From positions 72,600-136,599 of the forward strand of contig JXTB01000543.1 in NCBI GenBank assembly GCA_002914805.1: 64,000 bases of DNA, read 5' to 3'. The notes under the pieces were generated by a model, which was not told the origin of the DNA, made no database searches, and was given only the letters and a program-made list of their open reading frames with translations. Shown one piece after another: positions 10,153-23,460 of the stretch (position 1 is the first letter of the stretch; each line of letters opens with the position of its first letter). Origin of the DNA: Parasponia andersonii (taxonomy: Eukaryota; Streptophyta; Magnoliopsida; Rosales; Cannabaceae). Both the position numbers and the translations under genes were made by a program.

Positions 10153-13100
10153 TTCAGTCCCATTCACATTTCGAGTGTATCGATTTTTGACCCGTGCAAA
10201 TAAATATCTATATGATTTAGATATAACTGTGACATAGTGACATGGATTAATTTTTTAAAAAAATTTAAAATTGTGAATAGGAAAAAAGAAACTCCTCCTC
10301 ATATTTGGGAAAAACTGGAAAAGTGGTGAGTGAAACGTGAATGTTGGCAATTCAAATATAATAATTTCTGAAAGAGCAAATGTTATGTATTCTTTATTTG
10401 CAATAAAAACAATAATCAAATTTGGATTCAGTTCAAATTTATCAACTTATATTGTAGAATTCACTAGTATTAACTGGTTTATTTTTGATCATTTACACTA
10501 CTCGTTAATGCATCTCACTTGGTTTTCATTTTATAAAATATTGACATATAATGAAAACTTCCATAAAAATTAGGTCGTGATTAGCAAGTAGAAATAACTA
10601 GACTCTAAATTGCATCTCACTTGGTTTTCATTTTATAACATAAGTAGATTTTGATTTTGATTTTGGTTTTCTTTTTTTTATATAAGAAAGTAATTTTTTG
10701 TTTTCTTTCTCAATTTGGAGAAGAAATCCCAACTCAAAAGCTTATTGGTATTGATTCCGGCACTAAGGAAACAGGGATGGAATGGAATATGCTAAGTTAA
10801 AGAATGGGTTGATGACCAAAGAATAATGGAGGGATATTTTAATTTCAATGAGGAGAGAATAAATCCAAAGAGTGTAGAGTGCTTATAAATTATAACTACA
10901 TTGACATTTTTCTACTTTTACTTTTAACTAGGGTGAGATATCAAAAAGATCACCCGCTGATAAACTGATTCTGGCCCAAAACCACGGTTTGCTCAAAGAT
11001 AAATTTCTTTTTAATTAAATTTAATGGTGTTCCAAGGTTTACTAAACGAAGTAACAAGTTCTCTTTAGTAGTATTTTCTATTCAACCATGCTAGAAAGAT
11101 AAATGTAATAAGAAGATATGATATAGGAAAATTTTACCGTAAGGGACATTAATATTTAGCGATAAAAGAATATATTTTCTACTGAAAAAAAAAAAGAAAA
11201 TTCTTTGTACTTACTTATTTTTCTTATTTATAAAAGATCGTTCTTATGAATTTAAAACATATTCCATAAACTTCGCTACTTGAGTACATGACAATCATGC
11301 ATAGCTTTTAACTTCATAAATTTATTAGATTTACTTCAAAAGTCCTACATTCATATAATATTTCAATTTTCAAATTAATCCACTAGTTAAATTGATTTGA
11401 GTGTTTGTTTACCTAGTACGATATCGATATTGGATAGAAAATATTTTTTTTTTTTATATCTTTGAAATATAAAATATCGACAATATCAAGATATATCAAA
11501 CTAAAATGAGTAAAAAATGACTTGAAAAGAGAAAAGCATTTAGAATTAAATGTTGAACTTCAGAATTAAAAAGAGAAAAACATGATTAGATTAGCATACG
11601 GTTGGTAGGATAGTGTGCTTGTCGTCTATCATGACCATCACAGCTATCTCTTTCGTATCAAGCAACCACAAATTAAAAAAGAAAACTTTTAAGTCATGAT
11701 AAAGTGATGGCACAAAATAATGAATAAAAAAGATAATTTTATATACATATATGGAATATCTGAGTGCGTCACAAATTCACAATCTAACCCGGGCATGTGA
11801 ATCGTTTGCCAATTAAATAATTAAAATAAGAGAGGTACACCTTTATTTTCATAATCAGTTTTTGCATCAAATAAAAAAGTACACAATAGAGTGGACTTTC
11901 ATATGTAATTAAGGTAATTTCCAATATATAAGTGTGAGAGATAATTTGGCTCTTGATGTTGGTTAGGAAGCGAGCTAGCTGGAGAATGGCAATTCAAATC
12001 ATTACATTAAGATCATGAGGTTTGATTCAAAATATTCTCAATCAAATAAACCCTCATTTTTCTCTTTTCAGTAATTGTTTTTCGAGTAAAAAATTAACTT
12101 TGTTTATAACTGCGTTTGACCAAATAAATAGGACAGAACATAATCCAATACAATGATTATAATGTAGGGGCCACTATTACCTGTTGGTCTATTAGCAACT
12201 TGGACATGTTATTGTCGTTATCTTTTCTTTTCCTTGAGTTGTCGTTTTTCAAATAATATTTAGCATATATTTATATTTCTTATACTTTGCCTGGCGTGGC
12301 ACCTTTTGAAACGGTGTGTTTGGTTCATTATTGGCCCCAAGGGCCTAATCTAACTGTTAGAGAAGATTAGAACCATCTGTGCTGCACTCTTTGGATAAAG
12401 AGGGCATAGTTGAATTTATAAATAGAATTAGTTTTGGCTAATTGTTAGATAATGATCCACGATTAAAAAAATTAATATATATTAAGTAAAAAAATAATTA
12501 TTAAATTATAGCTATATATATATATATTAAAGTTTATTTTGGAAATTGCAGTGCTTACAATAACACTTATAGACTATGACTTCCTAAGCTGAAAAAGAAA
12601 AACAAAAAATGAAATAAATCAATATGATCACATTACATCTACCGTATTCTTTTAACTTGAACAATGAATTATTATTGGGTTATTATCATTTTGATCCTAT
12701 TTTAAAGTCTACAATAACTTATAAGGCAAATTATGACTCATTTAAGAATAAATGTTTTTTAAGTAAATAAATAAATTAGAAATCTAAAATTAATCTCGCA
12801 TCTCCACAACAATAGTAAAAAAAACTAGAAACGAGTTAAAAAAAAAAATCAATTTTGACGACAATGACTTAGCTCCTCTAACTTTGATAGCGTTGAAGAT
12901 TCATAAAAGAATTTAATGAATAAACAATCATCATTCACAAAGAAGAAAAATTAGAGTACACATATGAAATTAGATAATCGACATAATAACGAGGATTAAT
13001 ATTGATACAATTTACGAATGGGACTCCTTAATGTACTCTCATTAAGTTTTTTTTTTTTACTTATTATTATTTGTATGAAACGGTTATTAATTAAAGAAAA

Positions 13101-13744
13101 TTTTAATAGCGAAAAAGGAATTTAGTTTTTTTTTTTGAAAGGAGGAATTAAGTTAAATTTGACTAGTGAGAGGAATCTATAAAGTTTTTTACAATTTTAA
13201 AAGGTGTTCTGGGATTAGCCAGCTGATCCAAGATTTGAAGAATATGTGTGTGAGTTTGAAACGGTCAAAAGTTCAAACTTTAGTAATTAGTGTGTGTTAT
13301 TTTTTTTTAAATTTGTAATAAGGGATAGTTATTAGTTAAGTTATACTTTAAAAAAAAATATTGACCTTAATATTTTGGTGCCAAAGATAATTATCACAAT
13401 AATTTATAATGAATAATTAAAGTACTGCTAGTTTTTCCTTACGATTATATAATAGAGATAGCAACATGGTTATTACCGTCACTAGCATAATACGTATAAA
13501 AAATTCCGAACTCTGTTTGATCCCTCATACAGTCTCCTTTTGCCTCCCCGCATACGTTGCCACTTGCTCTGCCACACCTTTTGGCTCTCTCTGTTTTTGC
13601 ATTAAAACAATAAAATAAAACTAAACTAAACTAAAACAAAAAAAAAATAAAAACAAAAAACAAAAGCAGAAACAAAAAAAAAAAGGAGGAAAAAAGCAAA
13701 AACAAACCCCACATCCAGCTAAACAGAGCTCCCAAAAATGATTA
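10153..13744. other. Intergenic, AT-rich, no gene seen
   Basis: No domain-bearing frame. A 28-bp exact direct repeat (10509-10536 and 10611-10638, TGCATCTCACTTGG...) is the only structured feature I can place with confidence. Confidence 0.65.
10509..10638. repeat. 28-bp exact direct repeat, period 102 bp
   Basis: Copies at 10509-10536 and 10611-10638 are identical; the sequence between them is unrelated AT-rich DNA. Confidence 0.8.
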
Positions 13745-13836
13745 TTGGAACAAAAACACACACACACACACAGCACAGCAGCCCAAACACGGTACAGCCA
13801 CGAAGTTATTTTCTCCCTTTTAGCAGCTTCGAAAGA

Positions 13837-13846
13837 TTTATATAAG
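13837..13846 (+). promoter_or_regulatory. ERD4: TATA box of the ERD4 gene
   Basis: TTTATATAAG lies about 315 bp before the ATG. It is followed by a pyrimidine-rich leader with CTT and CT runs (13902-13921, 13996-14010), usual for plant 5' UTRs. Transcription start is inferred near 13870-13880. Confidence 0.6.
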
Positions 13847-14159
13847 CCATTTGCTTTTTCGTTTTTGATTTCTCTCTATAACAGTTACATCCCAACTACT
13901 ACTTCTTCTTCTTCTTCTTCTTCTACACACTCTCTCTGTCTTTAATCTTCTCCCAACGGTTACTTTCTCTCTCTTAAATGACCCCTTAACGGCTCTCTCT
14001 CTCTCTCTCTCATTTCATTTTCATGTCATTTCGTTTCACTTAAATTTGCTTTCTTTGATTCGAAGAGACGTTTTCCTTCGTACCCTTTTCCTGGTTTTGA
14101 GTTTTGCTTCGTCCGCAGATAGAAAGGCCGAGCTTTGAGCGGTTTAGAGAGAGATCCAG

Positions 14160-17100
14160 ATGGATTTCAGTTCGTTCTTGACGTCTTTAGGGACGTCGTT
14201 CGTGATATTCCTGGTTTTGGTTCTGCTTTTCTCTTGGCTTTCCAGGAAGCCTGGAAACGCCGTCGTTTACTACCCGAATCGGATCTTGAGAGGCTTGGAT
14301 CCGAATGAAAACGGATCCGGGTCCCGCGGCCTGTTTGGGTGGATCGGGGAAGCTCTGTCTTCCACGGAAGAGGATGTTATCTCCTCATCAGGGGTCGACA
14401 CTGCTGTCTATTTCGTGTTCCTCAGCACTGGTTTGGCTCTCTACCACTTTGTGTTTATCATTTTTTGATGTAGTGCTGTTAGTTTATGTGGAGTTATTTA
14501 TTAGAGCTTTGGCTTGTTTTCATCTTTGGGTTAAATTTATAGATTTGAAAAAAGCTATAATTAAATTTGAGATTATACATGTATGGAGGATTTGAAAAGA
14601 GCCCCCTTTGTGTTTGAGGATTGTTAGTAGTTAATTCTCAAAAGATTTGTGGGTTTAGTTGGTATGATTAAAAAAATTTGATTTTCCTTTTATAGCAGTA
14701 GGAGGAAAGTCCCCCTTTGTAACAATCCTTTTGAGGATAATTTTCTTATTTCTTCTTCAGCTAATTAATTATAAAGATCATATTTTTCCTTTTTAGGGAT
14801 GGGAGATGGAGTTTTGTTAATTTTTTTTTTCTGCTCTTGTTGTTGTTTTTCACTTTTTTGTTTTGTTTTGGTTTCGTTTTTAAATTAATGTTGTGGCATA
14901 TAAAGCACTTGTAACTTTTTTCTGTCTTTCGTCTACTTTTCTCAATAGTTTAGTCTTAAGGAAGAGCGACATATCTAACTCCCACTTGTTTCTTTACCCT
15001 TTTGTGTCAACTGTTCCAACTTATGAGGATTATCTCTTTGTGAATTATTGATTTTTTTTATCCCAAATTTGATTATTATAATATGTATGCAAAAAATATT
15101 GGTTCTTAGTGTTTCTCTGTGCTGTTCTACAGTGTGTCATATATGGTTTTTTTTTTTAATCAGATATTTTAATATGGTACCAGTGAAGTCATGACTCATA
15201 AGTGGTGTAAAGTTGCTTCATGTAGATAATGGTTATTTCGAAATTCTTCTTTGAACAAATAAAGAAAAGGGATAAAATTCTCGTCATATATCTGTCATAA
15301 AATAAAACAATTTAAATTACGTGGACAAAAAAAAGTAAAAGAAAGAAAGAAAGAAAGAAGAAAGAAGATAGAGGTGTCTCATGATTCATGTGTATCAGTG
15401 TATGCCTATACAATACTTCTAAAAACTTACAGAATCATTAATTAGACTACTGACTCTTTCTTTGAGTTTCCTTCAAAGTACGATTATGTCCATGTATTGA
15501 ACTTCACTTGGCATGCTTTTCTGCTAACAAAGCTTAGTCTAATCTCCCTATTTTTGTGACAGTGCTGGGAATATTGATTATATCTGGCTTAGTACTGCTA
15601 CCAGCTCTTCTGCCAGTTGCTGTCACCGACGATCGTTTGCACCATTTACCAACCAAGATAGCTCAAACCAAAAATTATACTGTTCTCGACAAATTATCCA
15701 TGGCCAATGTCGATGTAAATTCTGTTACCTTTTCAGGAACTTGAATGCTCGTCTTTTTCTATATATCAAATTATAGCCTATTATTTTATTAAGATAACAA
15801 CGATTTCCATTAATATTATACTAACCCGAGTTTTAGAGCTTTTGTTTTTCTTTGTGGCATTTAGATCTAGTGTTCTATGAGAATTTCGTCTCATATTGCT
15901 GATTTAATAAGTTATCAAGCATTATATTCAATAATTTAACTGCATTTTTATTTGTTACACGCAGGACAAGAGTCCAAGGTTGTGGGCATTTCTGTTAGCT
16001 GTCTTCGTCGTTTCTTTTGTTTCTTATTACCTTTTGTGGAAGGCATATAATCATGTTTCTGCTCTGAGAGCTAATGCATTATTGTCGCCTGAAGTGAAGC
16101 CTGAACAATATGCAATTATTGTTAGAGATATCCCTCCTGTCCCTGAAGGTCAAACTAGGAAAGAACAGGTTGATACATACTTTAAGACGATCTATCCCGA
16201 TACGTTTTACAGGTCAATGGTGGTCACAGACAATAAAGAGGTATGTTGTTGATTTTTCAACATTTTTGTGCTGTAATTAACAATTGTTACCGGTTGCATA
16301 TTATAACTGTGTTTATGCTGTTCTTTACTGGTCTTAGTTTTATTTTCCTGTTTGTAACTCTTGTATTGTTTTGTCCCGTTTAACTCTCTCCTAGCTGTTT
16401 CGCCATCTTCCTTGTCGATATGGAACTTGTATATTCTTGAATGGTTAAATGTGCTACATAACGTTTATCATCTGTTCTTTGCTAGTTTCTTCTGTTTACT
16501 TACCTTGTGTTTGATTCTTTAGGTGGACAAACTTTGGCAAGAGTTAGAAGGGGATAAGAAGAAGCTTGCACGGGCTGAAGCAATATATGCTGAGTCAAAA
16601 AGAACAGGCAAGCCTGAAGGAACCAGACCCACTCACAAAACTGGCTTTCTTGGTCTACTTGGAAAGAAAGTAGATAGCATAGAATTCTACAGCGAGAAAA
16701 TTAGTGAACTAGTACCAAAACTGGAAGCTGAACAAAAATCTACTCTAAGGGAAAAGCAGTTAGCTGCTGCAGTGGTTTTCTTCACAAGCAGAGTGGCTGC
16801 AGCTTCTGCAGCTCAGAGTCTACATGCCCAAACGGTTGACAAATGGACAGTCATTGATGCTCCCGAGCCTTGTCAATTACTATGGACTAATCTTAAAATA
16901 AAGTTCTTTGAGAGGCAACTGCGGCAATATGTTGTGTATGTTATCGTGGCTCTCACCATATTCTTCTACATGATTCCAATTGGGCTTATTTCTGCATTCA
17001 CGACCTTAAAAAACTTGAAGAAACTTCTCCCATTTTTGAAATCAATATTGGATGAGGATGCAGTAAGGACTGTGCTGGAAGCTTATCTCCCACAGATTGC

Positions 17101-18501
17101 ACTCATTGTCTTTTTGGCCCTGTTGCCCAAGCTACTTTTGTTTCTATCCAAGACCGAGGGAATTCCTTCTCAGAGCCATGCTGTAAGGGCTGCTTCAGGG
17201 AAATATTTTTACTTCTCAGTGTTGAATGTTTTTATTGGAGTAACAATTGCTGGAACTTTGTTCAGTACATTCAAGGAACTTCAGAAGAATCCGAACTCCA
17301 TTATTTCTTTACTGGCTGGTAGCATCCCGGAAAATGCACCATTTTTCCTCACCTTTGTGGCTCTGAAGTAAGATGACTGTTTTTATCTCTTTCTCTCTCC
17401 CTTTTTATTTTTTATTTTTTTGGAGGAACTTGGTTTTCCCTTGTCGCGTCCCCATGTTAATTACGTTTCCTCCGATTTTTGGTTCTTAAGATATTCATTT
17501 ATTTTCTCTATTCGTATCTCTTTGAGTCTTCTTTGTTTTGGGACTACCAAATTTTTATTCTTTTCTAATGATCTCAGGTTTTTCGTCGGCTACGGGCTTG
17601 AACTTTCCCGAATAGTTCCTCTCATTATCTTCCATATCAAGAGAAAATATCTTTGCAAGACCGAAGCCGAGATAAAAGAAGCTTGGCTTCCAGGAGATCT
17701 TGGATATGGGACTAGAGTTCCTGGTGACTTGCTTGTCATCACCATTGTCCTGTGCTATTCTGTCATTGCTCCACTAATAATTGTATTCGGGGTGGCTTAT
17801 TTGGGCCTTGGATGGCTTATCCTTCGCAATCAGGTAATGCCATAACAAAGTCTGTCACTATTGCCGGTTCTTTTCATTGAAATCTTGTTTTAATGCTGTA
17901 AAATATAGACATTTTCAAGCCAAAAAAAAAAAAAATAGTTGAGAAGCACAAAGATCTTGACATGGTCTGTGATACATATTTGTCTCTGAAAATAAAAGTT
18001 GGCCCAACAGATAGAAAAGACCATTAAAAAACGAAAGCTTATTATGTTACTGTCTTTGCTCTCACCAAGATGTTATGTTCGTTCCTTTTAATTTATTTAT
18101 TTACAATGTCTTTTGCTTTACAGGCTCTCAAAGTATATGTTCCATCATATGAAAGCTACGGAAGAATGTGGCCACACATATTTGCGCGCATCCTTGCTTC
18201 TCTGATATTGTACCAACTTACCATGCTTGGTTACATTGGAGGGAAGAAATTCTACTTTGCACCGTTCCTAATAGTACTTCCCATCCTTTCCTTGATTTTT
18301 GGCTTTGTCTCCCACAAGAAGTTCTATCGATCTTTCCATGACACAGCTCTCGAAGTTGTAGCCCACGAATCGAAGGAAATTCCCAACCTGGAACAAGTTT
18401 TCAGATCCTTCATCCCACCAAGCTTGAACTCTGAGAAGATTGATGACGATCAGTTTGAGGATGCTTTGTCTCAAGTTTCTAGAACAGGGTCATTTGTTTG
18501 A
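14160..18501 (+). CDS. ERD4: ERD4, CSC1-like (OSCA/TMEM63 family) membrane protein
   Basis: Six exons, 14160-14430, 15563-15714, 15965-16240, 16523-17367, 17578-17833 and 18124-18501, all with GT-AG borders, join to 725 codons, close to the length of Arabidopsis ERD4. The start is the first ATG after a long CT-rich leader, and the protein begins MDFSSFLTSLGTSFVIF, matching the ERD4 N-terminus. Order: N-terminal RSN1-type membrane segments (exons 1-3), a cytosolic domain (KPEQYAIIVRDIP..., FYRSMVV, AAVVFFTSRVAAASAAQSL), then the multi-span RSN1_7TM region (from about YVVYVIVALTIFFYMIPIG to the end of exon 6) with the conserved KYFYFSVLNVFIG, GYGLELSR and LKVYVPSYESYGRMWPHI blocks. Family knowledge: OSCA proteins are osmotically or mechanically gated Ca2+-permeable channels, and ERD4 was isolated as an early-dehydration gene. 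Channel function of this copy is inferred. No lesion seen. Confidence 0.95.
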
Positions 18502-18550
18502 TGTCAAAATCTGTGTATCTGACTTGATTTTTTTTTTTCTCTATATTTTT

Positions 18551-18585
18551 ATTGTCAGCGTTGATTGCAGCTCTTGTTGTGAAGC

Positions 18586-18630
<45 letters not shown>

Positions 18631-18750
18631 AATTTTTAGATAATTTGTTGATTATATTTTTAATTGTCAGTGTTGATTGCAGCTCTTGTTGTAAAGCTTC
18701 CTTTTTCTTATTATTTTTTTTTTAAAAAAAAATAGATAATTTGTTATCAG
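18551..18750. repeat. Duplicated segment with (CT)n in the ERD4 3' UTR/flank
   Basis: TTGTCAG(C/T)GTTGATTGCAG...AAGCTTCCTTT...AGATAATTTGTT occurs at about 18551-18650 and again at 18663-18749. The first copy contains a (CT)n microsatellite (about 18594-18628). Confidence 0.75.
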
Positions 18751-20171
18751 GAACCATGGCATTCGCTCGTTTGTAATATATATCACATATCCTGGTTTCT
18801 TGGTGTGCAAATTTTCTGACCTAATCATGTCTGTTGAATATACATATATATAATATGTAAATATAAATTTCAGACAACAAAAGAAGTTTTTATTTATGCA
18901 ATTTTATAAGCAGGGGAGTTTTGCTATTCATTCGACTCAACTTATGCACGATTACAAGTGTATCTTTTTTATAACATTTTGTGTTTGATGAGAGGTAATG
19001 GTCAGTTTGTTTTGTTCCAATCCAAGGGTCTTGTTGGTGGGGTATTGAACCATACATATTTTTTGGGTTTAACGAGATACTAACTTTATCCCTTAATTAT
19101 GAGAAAATCAAAATATGTTCCTGAGTTTTGTAAATTGAACGAAATAAAAGTGTACATCTTTGACTAAATATTTTGAAATGCAAAAAATACCCTTGTTAAA
19201 CTAATGTTTGCACATCAAAGTGTGTGTATAATTACAAAATTCGGGGCACTAGCAATATGCAAGAGCAAGACCAATACGACAGGAGTGCACTTGAATTTTG
19301 GGCTGGCGTTGTTGAAGATAAAAATGTGATCAAAATAAAGAGAAACAGTAAAGAGGGTAGAGTGAAAGTAAGAATGAGAATGGAGGCCTCGAAGCCTGAG
19401 ATGCTCGAAAACAACTTGAAAGCTTTCAGAGAGGGTGAGGAGGAGTTTCATTAATGGGTTAAATTCTTAGTGAATTTTGGGTGCACTACCCTTGTATTTA
19501 TATAATAGGGGTTATAACTTTTGTGTTGTCTCGTTCTTCTCTCCTTCAGTCGTGCTAGTTGGCGGTGTGATATCTCTTTTCTTAGTAGAATGAGATGGCA
19601 AGGTCATTCCCTTAACACTGGGATATATATTGGTACTGGTTTCAGTTCGCTAGAGTTGCATTGACTATCACAACGTCCCTTTTTTTATTTTTTTTTTTCC
19701 CTCTATTCTTCATTGCAGTTGGTTCGAGTCTCGAGACTTTTGTTGAATGTGTTGCTGCTGCTGATTGGGTTTGTCAAATGGGACTTTGAAATTGGGCCTG
19801 ACTTGGGTTTCTTGAGAAATTTACACCCAGTATATTTTTTTGTGACTTTTTTAAAATTACATTTTTTAATTTTATTTCAAAAATAATCATTTTATAGGTT
19901 TACATTCCACGTATAAAATGTATTATGTATGGTATGCATGGGCAATTTAATTTTATGCTGTGGTATACTTTTTTATTATCATAGTGTACATTTTATGTAT
20001 AAAATACTTGCGGTATATATATCTCCAAAAATGGATATTGAAAGCGTATATGGTAAATTGAAAATTTTAAAAAATAAATATTGTGAAAATATATTTAAGA
20101 AAACCAGTATTTATGTACTTTTTTTTTCATATTTCTTTAATGTACTTAAGAAAAAGACACCGGTAGGATCA
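18751..20171. other. Intergenic; one unassigned short frame
   Basis: A 76-codon frame at 19224-19454 (+), rich in Lys/Glu, sits in a patch of higher GC, and its antisense is also open. No domain or homologue is recognised, so I do not call it a gene. The rest is AT-rich. Confidence 0.5.
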
Positions 20172-20689
20172 CATTGACCCTCTTTTAGGCATTTTTGTAC
20201 ATGTTTAATATAGTGCCAATTTTAGGATAAAGATTTAGACTTTCTGAGAACTAGTAGTTAGAGAGAGAAATGAATAACATTCTAAATGTGCCCTTTTAAA
20301 AAGCTAATGGTAGATGAGAAGTATTAAATTCCTCTCTCTCTCATTTCATTTATCTCACATTCTTCCTCTCTTTCTTCTAGTCTCTCTCTCTCTTCTTGCT
20401 CTAATTTAGTTATGTTTCTTTATTGACACTCTTGATCGAATCTTGCTATTTTATAATAAAAACTCAGATAGAAGTTGGATATTATTAGGGATCTTTAATG
20501 TTTTGAAGGTAAGTTATGTATTTTTTTTTCATAAGTAGATATTTGTAATTTATAATATGTAAGTTATGTTTGAAAGAGGTTTATAATATTGATACGAGGA
20601 TTATTGTGCTGAAAATTTCAGATTTTTATAAATTTATCTTCTTAATGGTTTTCTAGATCTTGTTACCCCATCACATGTCAGACTGATGT

Positions 20690-20880
20690 TAACTTAGGTC
20701 AATATCTTCTTGACATTTTGTAAGTCAATATTATATAGGCCTATTAAGATCAAATTAATATTGCCCTGGAGTATAAACATATTAACCACGAGGTAGGTCA
20801 ATATCATATTATCCAGAGGACATTATTACACTAACCTTGGAGATAAATTCAAGATTGACCCATATTCAGAATATTTTGAC
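20690..20880. repeat. TTGAC/GTCAA array A (left arm)
   Basis: Degenerate units of about 25 bp of the type GGTCAATAT...ATTGACC, just inside the 5' region of the left MULE copy. Its mirror lies at about 28130-28380. Confidence 0.6.
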
Positions 20881-21969
20881 CAATAAATTAGTATTATAGT
20901 CACATATGAGATAATGATAATAGTATAGTCTTCTAAGTAATTTTTTGAATTTACATTTTTCATAAAAATGGTAGGTACAATTATTTTTGTGAAGTATAAT
21001 AGTCATTATGATGGAAATTACGCTTACACTAATTGTGAAAGCATGAGTATTTTGGTTCCTAATAGCTTATCATATGTTTATTTATTGGAGATATTATATG
21101 AGGTACTTGAGTTGAAACCTAAAAGTTACACATTGCAAATTAAGTATATATTGGAATTGGGAACCTTATATATAAAGATTATAAATGACCATTTTGTCAA
21201 ATTCCGCTTTGAGCTAAAAAAGAATGAATTAGACAAGACAAAGTTTTTCGCTTTAAGTTGACATAATTGGGGAATCCATAACCATAGTAAATGAAGGTAT
21301 GTCTATACTAGCCAATAACTATAGAGTCCATCCTCATCAAATTCGTTTTCGACCTTTATATTCGGTTGCCTACTATTTTGATATGCCAACATATGAAGAT
21401 TTAAATTGTGGAAAAGTTGAGATAACAGGACATCAGAATCCTACGATGTCGTTTGTTGCTAAGAGTGTGGAGGTGATAGTTTAGAAGACCTCTCTCAATT
21501 TAACACAAACGTAGTAGATGTAGAAGTCAATGCTAGAGTCAATAATATAGCAAGTTATGGTGTTATGAGTAACAAAGGAGTTGACTTAAGTAATCGAGGA
21601 TTTGCTTCTCATTGTGCAACCAATTGTGCTATGATTTCAATGGTTTCCCTTCCCTTGAATGAACTGGATATGCTTACCGAAGTTTCACCTACTATGTCAA
21701 AAGTTGGTAGAATATATATGAGTAAAAAAATATTGCAAAGACATTTATGCAGGTTTACAATAATTAATCATTTTGAATATTAGGTCTGAATTTTGAATAG
21801 GAACACTTTATATGTTCTGTGCTTGAATGACAATTGCAAGTAGACTATTCGTATTATAAAGATTAAAAACACTAATTTATTCTAAATCAAAATATAGGAT
21901 ATCATTTATTTATGCAGTATTTAGAATATGAGTGAGAGTTATAAAAATAATGGGTTAAGAAATTTTGAA

Positions 21970-22220
21970 TATACAGTCAAGAATTTCTTGACCTTTAGTA
22001 ATATAGTTCTTGACCTGGAGTCAAGAACTTCTTAACTTGTGGCTACGAAGTTCATGATTTATGATCAAAAATATTCTTGACTTGTGATCAATACCTACAT
22101 GACTTGTGGTCAAGATATTATTGATCATTGGTTAGGAGCTTCTTGACTTGTGACTATGAAGTGTATGACTTTTGCTCAAGATATTCTTGACTTATAGTTA
22201 AGAGGTTCTTGACCTTTAGA
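21970..22220. repeat. TTGAC/GTCAA array B (left arm)
   Basis: I count six TTGAC and three GTCAA in 240 bp. Units of roughly 24 bp are themselves imperfect palindromes, GTCAAGAA(n)TTCTTGAC. It separates the zinc-binding and HQITIYLVGEMM blocks of the transposase. Confidence 0.75.
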
Positions 22221-23344
22221 TAGAATGTGTTTTACTATTAGTACTAAAAAAATTTAAGTCACTAGTCATTTTTTTTCAATGAAATGCATACATGATTTTG
22301 AGCGCATATACTCTATCGATAATATGCAAAAATATCACCGTCATCAAATAACTATATATTTAGTTGGTGAAATGATGAAGGATCAATTTATTGACTCTAC
22401 TAAAATGACTTATAGGCTAATGATATTAGGGCTGCAATGTAGAGGGACTATGATGTCCACATGAGTTACAAAAAAGCTTAGAGATCAAAAGAAAAAACAT
22501 TGATTTCTTTGAATGGTTCTAGTGAAGACGCTTATCTATTTTTTCCTCATTTTGCTTACATATTGGAGTGTTCTAACTTCGATTTTGTTGTGGCTCTAAA
22601 GACTAATGAGAACTATATATTTAGATATTTCTTTATATCTTTAGCAATTCTTATACAAGGATAGCCATATTATCGTTCAGTGATAGTTGTTGATGAAACT
22701 TTATTGAAGGCAAATTTCTGTGAGACATTGTTGACTTCATGTGCAATGGATGAGAATGAACAACTTGATTTTGAGAGTAATGATTCATGGTATATTTTTT
22801 TTTCACTAAATTAAGGGAAGTAATAGTAGACATAGATGAGTTGACAATAATATCAGATAGACATAGAGACATAGAAGGACGCATATCCGAATACTTACCA
22901 TAGTTATTGCATTGTACATTTGTTGCGTAATTTGAAAAAAAAATTTCTAGTATGCATATGTAATTGTGCATTGGAAGTTTGTTAAAGTGGCTGAGGCATA
23001 CACTTATGAGGAGCGATTAATCTACATAGATTTGCTTGACAATGAAAATATCGACATCTGCACATACGTGAATGAGGTGAGAAATAATAATTAGACACAT
23101 TGCCATTTCAATAGTAAGAGGTACTTGATAATGACTTCCATCAATGATGAATCTATGAATTCCATGGACAAAGAAGTTATTTGAGTTGTTTAGAGAGAAA
23201 ATGAGAGAATGGTTCTAAAATAAGAAAGAGACTGCTGCTCCAATGTGAACAATACTAGCTAAAAAAGTGAAAGAATGTATAAGAGACATATTTAATAACT
23301 CAGTGCTAATAATTTTAAGTATGCTATTCATATATAGAAAATAA

Positions 23345-23460
23345 TATATTCTGACTAAAGATTAAGATTATATTGACCTATGATTAAGAATATATTAATC
23401 TGCAGTCAATAGATTCTTAACCTAAGATTAAGAAGCTCTTGACCTTAGGCAGTTAGGAAG
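23345..23460. repeat. TTGAC/GTCAA array C (left arm)
   Basis: Short array of the same motif (for example TATTGACC..., TTCTTAACC, CTCTTGACC) between the DDE and SWIM domains. Confidence 0.55.

Noticed and set aside
13205-13320. Possible second SINE (TTAGCCAGCTGA and GAGTTTGAAAC)
   Set aside because: The A box fits, but the B box and tail are weak and no flanking duplication is visible.
17420-17845. Frame reading through ERD4 intron 4 into exon 5
   Set aside because: Its first part is pyrimidine-rich intron sequence; conserved OSCA sequence resumes exactly at the AG acceptor (17577).
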